Assembly (NCBI RefSeq): GCF_004354015.1
Contig: NZ_SMRU01000023.1
Span: forward strand, 1 to 64,000
DNA length: 64,000 bases
Origin: Arthrobacter terricola
GTDB lineage: Bacteria > Actinomycetota > Actinomycetes > Actinomycetales > Micrococcaceae
Direction of reading: 5' to 3'
Positions 17,307 through 24,559 of the stretch are shown in pieces; position 1 is the stretch's first letter; each line of letters opens with the position of its first letter. Under the pieces are notes generated by a model. That model was not told where the DNA came from. It ran no database searches and saw only the letters and a program-made list of their open reading frames with translations. Both the position numbers and the translations under genes were made by a program.

Positions 17307-17430
17307 ACCGCGGTTCTGTCGGGCCCGTCGCGACAACAACCGCGCCGGGCGGGCAGAAACATGGTCGATGCAGTGGCGGGCCCCGACGACAAAATAGCCG
17401 GTGACCTCCGGTAACCCGCCAGGGAGCCGG

Positions 17431-17730
17431 TCAGCCTTCACATTCGATGCAGTAGGCGTGGCCGTCCTTCTCTCGCGCGATCCGGGACCGGTGCCGGACC
17501 AGGAAACAGGAGTAGCAGGTGAATTCGTCATTGGCCTGGGGGATGACGTGCACGGTCAATTCCTCCCAGATGAACTCCCCTCCAGGGCCGTCCTGGTCGA
17601 GCCCGTCAGCCTGGTCAAGGTCCAATACGACGCTCCGGGCATCCGGCGCATTCGCCGACTTCAATGCCTCCAGGGAACTCTCCTGGGACTCCTTGACGTC
17701 GGAGCGTACTTCGTCGTAATCAGCTGCCAC
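17431..17730 (-). CDS. DUF4193 family zinc-ribbon protein
   Basis: Start chosen at GTG 17730, preceded by GGAAAGAGAAG. The 99-residue product begins (M)AADYDEVRSDVKESQESS with the acidic DUF4193 N-terminus (SLEALKSANAPDARSVVLDL) and ends with a zinc-binding knuckle, DEFTCYSCFLVRHRSRIARE then YCIECEG, giving two CxxC pairs. This family is nearly universal in actinobacteria as a housekeeping gene next to sigma-factor loci; here it lies in accessory DNA and is more divergent, so it may be an extra copy. Function unknown. Confidence 0.85.
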   Translation of the reverse strand: MAADYDEVRSDVKESQESSLEALKSANAPDARSVVLDLDQADGLDQDGPGGEFIWEELTVHVIPQANDEFTCYSCFLVRHRSRIAREKDGHAYCIECEG

Positions 17731-17830
17731 GATGTGCTTCTCTTTCCCTGCAAACTGGTTTGTCCGACAAGCAACGTACAGGACGGCAGGCTTTGGCAAC
17801 CAACTGAGTGGCAGCACTCAAGGGCGTTCG

Positions 17831-18325
17831 TCACTTCGTCGATGCCGCACTTCGCTGTCGTCTCAGGGAGTGCCCGAATTGCCCGCGCGCGCTTCGAGCG
17901 GGGATGCCGAGGGCGGTACCGATAACTTCCCAGGAGTCCCCGTTGGTGCGGGCGGCCCTGACGGCCGCCTCCAGCTCGGCCCCGGCTTTCGCGGCCGCCG
18001 TGCGGGCAGCGGTAATCCGGCGGAAATCCGCGGCATCCCTCTCACTATGAAGCGCCGGGTACAGGTGAAGGAGCGTGCCGTCGACCCGGACAGGTGCGGC
18101 GAGATGCCCAACGTGCAGAACGTAACCGTCGTCGGGCCCGCGCTGAACGTCGACAGTGAGAACGCTCTTTCCCGCGCCGTCCACGAAGTCCACTTTGCCG
18201 TAGCTCTCGTCCGGGCCAACCGGCCACGGCCGAGGTCGCAGCCGCTCTCCCGTTTCGTACGGCGTCTGTTCGGAGACATGGCTCCCGGGACTGAAAGCAG
18301 GGCTTTGTGCTTCGCGAGGGCTCAT
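17831..18325 (-). CDS. Hypothetical protein with a C-terminal helix-turn-helix-like motif
   Basis: The ATG at 18325 follows AGGAGA at good spacing. The 164-residue product has a beta-rich N-terminal half (GKVDFVDGAGKSVLTVDVQR, GYVLHVGHLAAPVRVDGTLL) and an alanine-rich helical C-terminal half containing SWEVIGTALGIPARSARGQF, a pattern like sigma-70 region 4 or small HTH regulators. Just upstream lie three copies of a GGTAC repeat, which may be its operator. A DNA-binding role is inferred only. Confidence 0.6.
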   Translation of the reverse strand: MSPREAQSPAFSPGSHVSEQTPYETGERLRPRPWPVGPDESYGKVDFVDGAGKSVLTVDVQRGPDDGYVLHVGHLAAPVRVDGTLLHLYPALHSERDAADFRRITAARTAAAKAGAELEAAVRAARTNGDSWEVIGTALGIPARSARGQFGHSLRRQRSAASTK

Positions 18326-18483
18326 GCTGTCCGTTCTCCTCATTTCATTGGTTCGGAATGCCGCTGCGACGCGACACGCCGGGGCAGAGCAAAGGCGCTC
18401 GGCTGGGGATACCATGCTGCTTCATCTTCGCCCCCGTTCAGTTGCTCACTTTGCTGACCGCAGCAGGATAGCCAGCCCCCTGT

Positions 18484-18539
18484 AGTACCGGATACCAGTA
18501 CAAGGTACCCACGGTAGACGCACACGAGTACCGGGTACC
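18484..18539. repeat. Three AGTAC-GGTACC repeats
   Basis: Copies AGTACCGGATACC (18484-18496), AGTACAAGGTACC (18497-18509) and AGTACCGGGTACC (18527-18539). Each is an imperfect palindrome. The second and third start 30 bases apart, about three helical turns, as expected for cooperative protein binding. They lie 160-215 bases upstream of the minus-strand HTH-like gene and may be its control region. Confidence 0.55.
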
Positions 18540-18782
18540 TGATCCTCGCCGTCAAGGAACGGACGACCGTGCACGGGTACTGGGATCAACGATTACCAGG
18601 CGATTTCCACGGGCCTGCCGGGTGAACTCACGGCAATAGAGACTGAAACCGCTCATCATCGCGGGCCATCAACGATCAGGTGAGCCGAAGCGCGGCTTGT
18701 CGCACCCGGTGCGTGGTTTACCGCGCTGTCATTCGCAGGATGCCCAGCGTAATCTGGACGGAATTCACTTCTGGAGAAGGCG

Positions 18783-19091
18783 GTGCTTGGCAGGGTGAGC
18801 CTCAAAGACGAATGGGACCGGCTCGATGCCGATACCCGGACCTGGCTTATGGAAAATCCGGCGTGTCGGGTTCTGCCGGCCGCCATGTCGGCCAAGTTCG
18901 CCCAGGACACGCACGGGGACGTTGAGTACGATCCGAACGGGCAGGTGGTCCTCTCCAGAGACGATCGGGATTTTATCCGGGAGAAAGCTGAAGCCGCCGG
19001 AAAAGCAATCAGCCTTCCCACGAGGGCGTACCGGTTCTTCGACACGGCGGAGATGCCTGTCATCAGGAAAGAGCCGCCTGAAAAGGGCTGA
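18783..19091 (+). CDS. SLKDEW family small protein, intact copy
   Basis: The 102-residue protein (start GTG 18783, possibly GTG 18795) reads SLKDEWDRLDADTRTWLMEN near the N-terminus, then PACRVLPAAMSAKF, and a conserved late block VVLSRDDRDFIREKAEAAGK. The name is descriptive. Three relatives occur in this window: a frameshifted copy at 29095-29642, a 3'-truncated copy at 35487-35624 and a divergent one at 63216-63452. The motif suggests a small helical partner-binding domain; no known family recognised. Base use fits the neighbourhood. Confidence 0.75.
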   Translation: MLGRVSLKDEWDRLDADTRTWLMENPACRVLPAAMSAKFAQDTHGDVEYDPNGQVVLSRDDRDFIREKAEAAGKAISLPTRAYRFFDTAEMPVIRKEPPEKG

Positions 19092-19453
19092 GCCCCGCTG
19101 CAATTTTCAGCACTCCCTCATAGGATCCGTCTCGTAGCGAACCGGAATTCCACTCATCGGAGGCCTCCCGCACCTCGCCTGACAAACCTGGCCCGCAGGT
19201 ACATCTAGCGAACAGCCGCGGTGTCATCATTGGGCAGAGCGGGTGCCTTCGCCCCGCGAAGCCCCCTGCAGGCGGGCGATCAAGGCCCGACGATGGGTCT
19301 GCGGCGTGCCGGGCGTTACCGCTGTCCGGATCCCGAGGCGCACAAAACCCAGCGCAGCCGCCACCAGAATCAAACTCCTGGTTTCGTCAGCAACCTGCCC
19401 CGGAGCTACGCGGCATTCCTCACCGCGCTGCGGGCCGGGGCCGTCTTATCGAG
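19092..19453. other. Intergenic region, no supported gene
   Basis: No frame on either strand shows conserved-looking sequence across these 362 bases. The region is part of a run of degraded sequence lying between the intact SLKDEW gene and the ABM relic. Confidence 0.3.
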
Positions 19454-19660
19454 CTATTCTTCCGGACCTGCCGTCTGGAAGTTGTGGACATCGAAGTACG
19501 ACATCTCCGGCGGTTGGATGCCGAGCTCCGCGGTGACAGGCCCGAGCGTGTACTGGTAAAACGCATCGGCTTGCTCACGGGTCTGCCACACGTCAACGAT
19601 CCGGGCTCCGCCCTCGGTGGCCCTCCAATGGATACCGCGGCCGGTAAATCCGACTGACAA
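19454..19660 (-). CDS. ABM-like protein, probably N-terminally truncated
   Basis: The 68-residue frame (TTG start) matches the C-terminal two thirds of small ABM-superfamily proteins: GRGIHWRATEGGARIVDVWQ, TREQADAFYQYTLGPVTAEL and PPEMSYFDVHNFQTA. Complete members are about 95-100 residues and begin with a strand and loop missing here. Because the upstream 19661-20070 has no matching sequence, it is likely a remnant whose 5' end was lost. Confidence 0.55.
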   Translation of the reverse strand: MSVGFTGRGIHWRATEGGARIVDVWQTREQADAFYQYTLGPVTAELGIQPPEMSYFDVHNFQTAGPEE

Positions 19661-20070
19661 GTGGCGTGGTACGCCGGGACAAAAAGGCGGTCAATATGCT
19701 GACCGGGGCAAGAGCATGGTTCCGGTGATTAGGCCCGGACCTGGCCGGCGCGAGGACCCGAACCTGCCCCGACCATGACAAACCCCCATCGCTCCGACTA
19801 CGGAGCGTCCGAATAAAACCAACCGGGAGAGGCCAAGGATCCCCGGCGTTCAATGCAAGACCGGTGACGTGCCTTCATCCTCACGCCCGCCGTTTGCCGG
19901 TGAGGGCCTTCCCCGGCAGCAAAGACGCTGACGGTCGCGCGTTCATGCCTGCATATGCAGCAGCAAGCCGCCGTCCACAGAATCAGTCCAGGCGCACCGC
20001 CGCATCCCGGCGCGGCCATCGGTGGGTCGGGTCTGAGGAGGAAAGCCGGGGGAGTGGCTAGGATCATGCG
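19661..20070. other. Intergenic region upstream of the whiA-like gene
   Basis: Nothing coding is supported in these 410 bases. It should contain the promoter of the whiA-like gene; GGGGGAGTGG at about 20049-20058 may be its ribosome site, though spacing is long. Confidence 0.3.
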
Positions 20071-21028
20071 ATGGGGTTAACAGCATCGGTCAAAGAAGAG
20101 CTCTCCCGGGTGGAGATCAGGACGGTTTCGGCCCGCAAGGCCGAGATCGCGGCGATGCTGCGGTTCGCCGGCGGGCTGCACCTCGTGTCCGGTCGTGTCG
20201 TGATCCAGGCCGAGGTCGACCTTGCGTCCACGGCCGGGCGCCTGAGCGCTGCGATCGCAGAGGTTTACCGCCGCCGAAGCGAGGTCTTCGTTGTCCCCGG
20301 GGGACAGCGCGGTCCCGGCGGCCGGTACGGCGTGCGGGTCGTGCAGGACAGCGGGTCCCTGGCCCGTCAGATCGGTTTGCTGGACGGGCGGGGGAAACCT
20401 GTCCGCGGGCTGCCGCCGGCCGTCGTGAACGGCTCCATGGATGATGTTGAAGCGGTGTGGCGCGGGGCGTTCCTGGCCCAGGGTTCGCCTCACGGGACCT
20501 GGCCGGGGGCCCGCCTTCGGGGTCGCCTGTCCCGGCCCGGAGGCTGCGCTTGCATTGCACGGGGCGGCACGGCGGCTGGGCATCGACGCCAAGACCCGCG
20601 AGCAGCACGGCATTCAACTGGTGGTGCTGCGCGATGATCACGCCATTGCCCGGATGCTGACACGGATGGGCGCCCACAGGAGCGTTGACCGGTGGCAGGA
20701 CCTGTGCCGGGCCAGGGACGCCAAAACCCGCACGGCGGACAGGGCAGTCAACTTCGACACATCCAACCAGCGCCGGAGCGAAGAAGCCGCGCGGATCGCC
20801 GTGTCCAGGGTGGAACGGGCACTGCACATCCTGGGCGAGGGGGTCCCGGACAACCTCAGACATGCCGGGGAACTCCGCCTCGCCCACCCGCAGGCCGGCC
20901 TGGAGGAACTCGGCCGGCTCGCAGATCCTCCCCTGAGCAAAGACACCATCGCCGGACGCATCCGCCGGCTCCTGAAGTCAGCAGACAAACGAACCTCCGA
21001 GCCGGACACTCCGGCCGCCGGGGCGTGA
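20071..21028 (+). pseudogene. whiA-like: WhiA-like regulator, interrupted by a single-base frameshift
   Basis: The first frame (20071 onward) gives the WhiA LAGLIDADG-like N-terminal region: MGLTASVKEELSRVEIRTVS, KAEIAAMLRFAGGLHLVSGR and DDVEAVWRGAFLAQGS. From about 20486 the next frame continues LTGPGRGPAFGVACPGPEAA and LALHGAARRLGIDAKTREQH and ends with the WhiA C-terminal helix-turn-helix (LRLAHPQAGLEELGRLADPP, LSKDTIAGRIRRLLK). Deleting one C at 20485-20486 would join them into a normal protein of about 318 residues. WhiA is an actinobacterial sporulation/division regulator, normally single copy beside rapZ and yvcK; neither neighbour is here, so this is probably a second, dying copy. Confidence 0.8.
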
Positions 21029-22079
21029 AACGGGCACGGCAGGCCCTGATGGGTCGGTGTTGACCGGCAACCCCGGGATTTTCACGGAGTCGTGGACCGG
21101 CGGAAACGACGTCGTCCGTCACGGGTCACTCCGGGGCGCCTGACCAGCACAAGAGAGACATAGTCAAGGCCGGAACGGAACAGCCCCCATGTGCTGCAGC
21201 AATGGTCCGGGAGCCCCTTCCGGCGAGCTGCACGAACCAGCGGAAGGTTTGTTCCACGCCATAGCCTAACCGCAAGCTCCGGCGCCTGGCAGGCCTAGAT
21301 TTTTGGGAGCCACGACGTGTCCGAACGCGCCGTGGAGGAGCAGTCGGTGCCAGCCAACACGCGTCCGTCGTGCCGGACGGCCAAGGACGGGCCGTCGGGG
21401 CTGAACCGGACGTCGACCGCGGCATCGAGGATGTAGGGCTCACGGGTTGGTGTGGCTGTCCCGGTGCGCGGTTCTCCTGGGTCCGGCTGCGTGCCCTCGC
21501 GGCGGGTCACGTCCGACACCCCTGTCTGCAGGTCAGCGGCTGGTGCTGGTCCGTAATGTTGCCGGCCTGCGGGCGTGTTTTGCGACGGACGGGAAGACGC
21601 GCTGCGGAAAAACAGGTAGCGGCTACTCGCGCCAGGGGCAGGGGCATGGTGTCAGATGACTTCATGCGGTGACGGTGCGGCTCGCCGGAGGACGCGTCCG
21701 TGCAAGGGCCTGTTGCCGCTGCAGTCGGCGGGTGTGCCCGGTCCCAACCGGGACGCCGGCTTCTGCGCTGGAGAGGCGCCGGGCGATGCTATCGAGATGT
21801 ATCGCGCGGCCTTCCAGCGGCGTCGGGCGTGAGCATGTTCCGTTGGTGAGCGGGGTATCGCCCAGCATCAAACCAGTGCACGTTGCCCATCGGATGAAGT
21901 GCAGGGCGTTGACGGTACTTCCGCCCGATCAGAAGCGAAGGACCCGGTATGTGCGCGCGGCACACCCGGACATCGCGTGCCATGGGTGAGGATGGAGCCA
22001 TGGCACAGCGCATCCGCGGTCTAACAGTGGTGATTCATCAACAGACTGGGTCGGTTTCGAGGATCCAGCCCATGAGCTC
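21029..22079. other. One kilobase of degraded sequence
   Basis: No frame is convincing across about 1050 bases. On the minus strand 21519-21298 a short frame (AAVDVRFSPDGPSLAVRHDG) looks like a fragment of a lost beta-rich protein, continuing out of frame to 21126. Other open stretches are composition effects. This fits decay of several former genes. Confidence 0.35.
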
Positions 22080-22895
22080 ATGAAGCAGATGAGGCTCCGG
22101 TTTTCCGGAGTGTGCCGGCTGTGCGGCGCCTCGCTTCCGGCCCGGACAGAAGCGATCTATGAGAGCGGGACGAAGACCGTCCGGTGCCTGGAATGCCCCA
22201 GTGGAACGGAGACCCCGCCTCGCAATCCGGAACCAGCAGGCGAGCAGCCGCTGCCCCGGGAGTCCGGAATTGCCGGCTCATCCGCCCGGCGTGAATACGA
22301 GCGCCGCAAGGCCAAGGACGAGGAAAGGCTACGCGGGAAATGGGGCCGGCTCGGCGGCCTCGCAGTTGCCCTGTCTGATGAGCGCCAAAGCACCAAGGCC
22401 TGGGACCGGGGCGCGATCGGTGAGGAACGCCTCGGCGTCGTGCTTGATGCCCTTGCCTCCGATGGCTTCGCCGTCCTTCACGACCGACGGATCCCCGGTA
22501 CGAAAGCCAACATCGACCACATCGCCATCACGCCCGGCGGAATCTGGGTGATCGATGCCAAGCGGTGCAAGGGCCGGCCTGAGCTGAAAATCGAAGGCGG
22601 CATCCTCAGTCCGCGCGTCGAGAAACTCCTGGTCGGACGGCGTGACTGCACGAAACTGGTCGATGGAGTGCTCAAGCAGGTCGACGTCGTGCGCGAGTTA
22701 ACCGGCGATGTGCCGGTCACCGGGGCGCTGTGCTTCATCGACGCCGACTGGCCGCTGATCGGGGGCGCCTTCCGGACCCGCGGCGTACAGGTGCTCTGGC
22801 CAAAACGGCTGGCCAAAGCACTGGTGGAGCAATCCGGTGACCTCGATGTGGCGTCGATCCGTGATCTGGTGGCCTCCCGGTTCCGGCCTGCGTGA
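22080..22895 (+). CDS. NERD-domain protein with N-terminal zinc ribbon
   Basis: The 271-residue product begins with a likely zinc ribbon (Cys12, Cys15, Cys36, Cys39: VCRLCG and RCLECP), then a charged linker (RREYERRKAKDEERLRGKWG), and the NERD domain: GAIGEERLGVVLDALASDGF near 117-136, HDRRIPGTKANIDHIAITPG near 139-158 and WVIDAKRCKG near 162-171, with the D...D-x-K nuclease-type residues present. NERD proteins are thought to be nucleases of DNA processing or defence. No signal or membrane helix. It stands alone. Confidence 0.85.
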   Translation: MKQMRLRFSGVCRLCGASLPARTEAIYESGTKTVRCLECPSGTETPPRNPEPAGEQPLPRESGIAGSSARREYERRKAKDEERLRGKWGRLGGLAVALSDERQSTKAWDRGAIGEERLGVVLDALASDGFAVLHDRRIPGTKANIDHIAITPGGIWVIDAKRCKGRPELKIEGGILSPRVEKLLVGRRDCTKLVDGVLKQVDVVRELTGDVPVTGALCFIDADWPLIGGAFRTRGVQVLWPKRLAKALVEQSGDLDVASIRDLVASRFRPA

Positions 22896-23071
22896 TGCCA
22901 GTCATTGATGTTCTAACGTGGTCGTTAGTGCGGATTCAACGAAACCGATGTAATGGTCCGGTCCTCACCTGGCTTGGCGGGGCGGAACCCTTCCTCCACG
23001 GCATGTCGGCGGTACTCTTCGACGGTTGCAGGCCAAGGCGGGAAACGGACCTGCTCAAGCGCGCCGGCCCG

Positions 23072-23245
23072 TCAGCTGACGTAGCCCACGGCCCAGGCAA
23101 CCGGCGGGGCGATGATCATGAAGGCCAGGACGATGACCACTGTAAGCAATGCTGATACTTTCGGGTCAAAGACAAGCGCATCCGCACCGGCCAACGGGCT
23201 ACGCGTGGTAACGAGGGCGCCGGACCGGGCCCGGTCCTGAAGCAC
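23072..23245 (-). CDS. Small membrane protein with C-terminal helix
   Basis: The 57-residue frame opens at GTG 23245. A polar N-terminal half (RSPLAGADALVFDPKVSALL) precedes a membrane helix (TVVIVLAFMIIAPPVAWAVG). The helix and strict codon bias suggest translation, but the start is uncertain and no family is recognised. Confidence 0.42.
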   Translation of the reverse strand: MLQDRARSGALVTTRSPLAGADALVFDPKVSALLTVVIVLAFMIIAPPVAWAVGYVS

Positions 23246-23497
23246 CCCATCAATTCTTCAAAACCGTGTCCCTGCTGGCGGATGCATTTCCCGGCGGATT
23301 TGAGGTCGTTGTCGAATGGGCAACAACGACGATCGCCACTTAGGTTGAGACATCAAGCTCTGTCCAGCCGGCTTCGGACATTCAGTGCAGAACGCGTCGA
23401 AACCCGGCGGCGGGCGCTAGGCTCGTCCTGGTAACGGGTGGCAGGGACGGCTTTTCCGAGCAGCGGAACCGACCAGCGGCCCGTGAAGGAAACGGTA

Positions 23498-23701
23498 ATG
23501 GCAACAGGCACTGTCAAGTGGTTCAACTCGGAAAAAGGTTTCGGCTTCATCGCCCCGGACGACGGGGGCCCTGACGTGTTCGCGCACTATTCGGCAGTTG
23601 CTTCGCGCGGCTACCGCTCGCTCGAGGAGAACCAGAAGGTTCAGTTCGACATCATTCAAGGACCCAAGGGGCCCCAGGCGGAGAACATCCAGCCGCTCTA
23701 A
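23498..23701 (+). CDS. Cold shock protein, CspA family
   Basis: A 67-residue single CSD domain with RNP1 KGFGFI at residues 13-18 and RNP2 VFAHY at 27-31 and the expected aromatic residues. It binds single-stranded nucleic acid and acts as an RNA chaperone in the cytoplasm. The start ATG follows GAAGGAAACGGTA. The long upstream gap (23246-23497) could hold a regulatory leader typical of csp genes. It is one of several stress genes in this part of the window and is probably not the only csp gene of the genome. Confidence 0.95.
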   Translation: MATGTVKWFNSEKGFGFIAPDDGGPDVFAHYSAVASRGYRSLEENQKVQFDIIQGPKGPQAENIQPL

Positions 23702-23871
23702 CCCTCCGACAAGGGACTGGTCAGCCAATGCGCCGGCCAGTCTCTGGCTCTGTCCATCCAATGGGCATTATGTGTCCGTTCCATCATCCGGACCTAGAGG
23801 TCCACACCCCGCTGCGATCGTCCCAACACCACGCACTGGGCATAGGCAGGACGATAATGGATCCCACTGAG

Positions 23872-24093
23872 TCACGGCACAGATGGGTCCCCATAGTTGA
23901 TGCCGATCGACCGGCCGCGCGCGAAATGGGCGTTGGCGATTTCGTTGAGTTCGCGGTGGCTCTTCCCGGGGTTGGCCAGCCGGATCCACTCGTAGTCCCA
24001 CTCCTGCATGTCCCGGATACGGCGGACGTGTTTGGCAGCGCGCATCTTGTCTGCGAAATCATCAACGACGGCGGCCGGGCCGGCCGGTTGCAT
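23872..24093 (-). CDS. Hypothetical protein, 73 residues
   Basis: The product has a helical charged centre (MRAAKHVRRIRDMQEWDYEW) and a C-terminal part SHRELNEIANAHFARGRSIG. The true start may be the internal Met at 24045. Spacing to the membrane protein upstream is only 6 bases, consistent with a two-gene operon. No family recognised. Confidence 0.45.
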   Translation of the reverse strand: MQPAGPAAVVDDFADKMRAAKHVRRIRDMQEWDYEWIRLANPGKSHRELNEIANAHFARGRSIGINYGDPSVP

Positions 24094-24099
24094 GATCGG

Positions 24100-24324
24100 T
24101 CAGGGCCGGGGCGGGGGAGCCCGCCTGGGAGCGCGCACCCCGGGCGGGCGGGGCGGGGCAGCAGCGACGCGGACCAGTACGACGGTCAGCGCAACCACAC
24201 CGAGAACGATGAGGACGACCCACCAGTACTGGATGAGGAGCACGAGCACAATGAGGGCGAAAAGCGGGCCGCACCCGAGGGCACCGGCGCCCGCGCTACG
24301 TGAGCGACGACGTTTGCAAGCCAT
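24100..24324 (-). CDS. Small two-helix membrane protein
   Basis: A 74-residue product with a basic N-terminus (MACKRRRSRSAGAGALG), two adjacent hydrophobic segments (GPLFALIVLVLLIQYWWVVL, then IVLGVVALTVVLVRVAAA) and a proline/arginine tail. It is first gene before the 73-residue hypothetical. No family recognised. Confidence 0.58.
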   Translation of the reverse strand: MACKRRRSRSAGAGALGCGPLFALIVLVLLIQYWWVVLIVLGVVALTVVLVRVAAAPPRPPGVRAPRRAPPPRP

Positions 24325-24559
24325 GATGCAGGATCCCACCTGGTACAGACAATGCGAAAGGGCAGAAGTGCTTGAGGGCCCTGCCGGTCCGGTTTGCTTG
24401 TTCCCGGTCGTGAGGCTCCGCATGTCGGTTAAGGTCCGTCGGATGATCTGACTTGTCTCCAAGCTGCGAACACGGATTCCGGATCGAGCAACAACTCCGG
24501 ACACACCCGGCCATCCGTCGGTGATGGACCCGACGAGGGCGGTCAGTTGTGGTCGTGGT

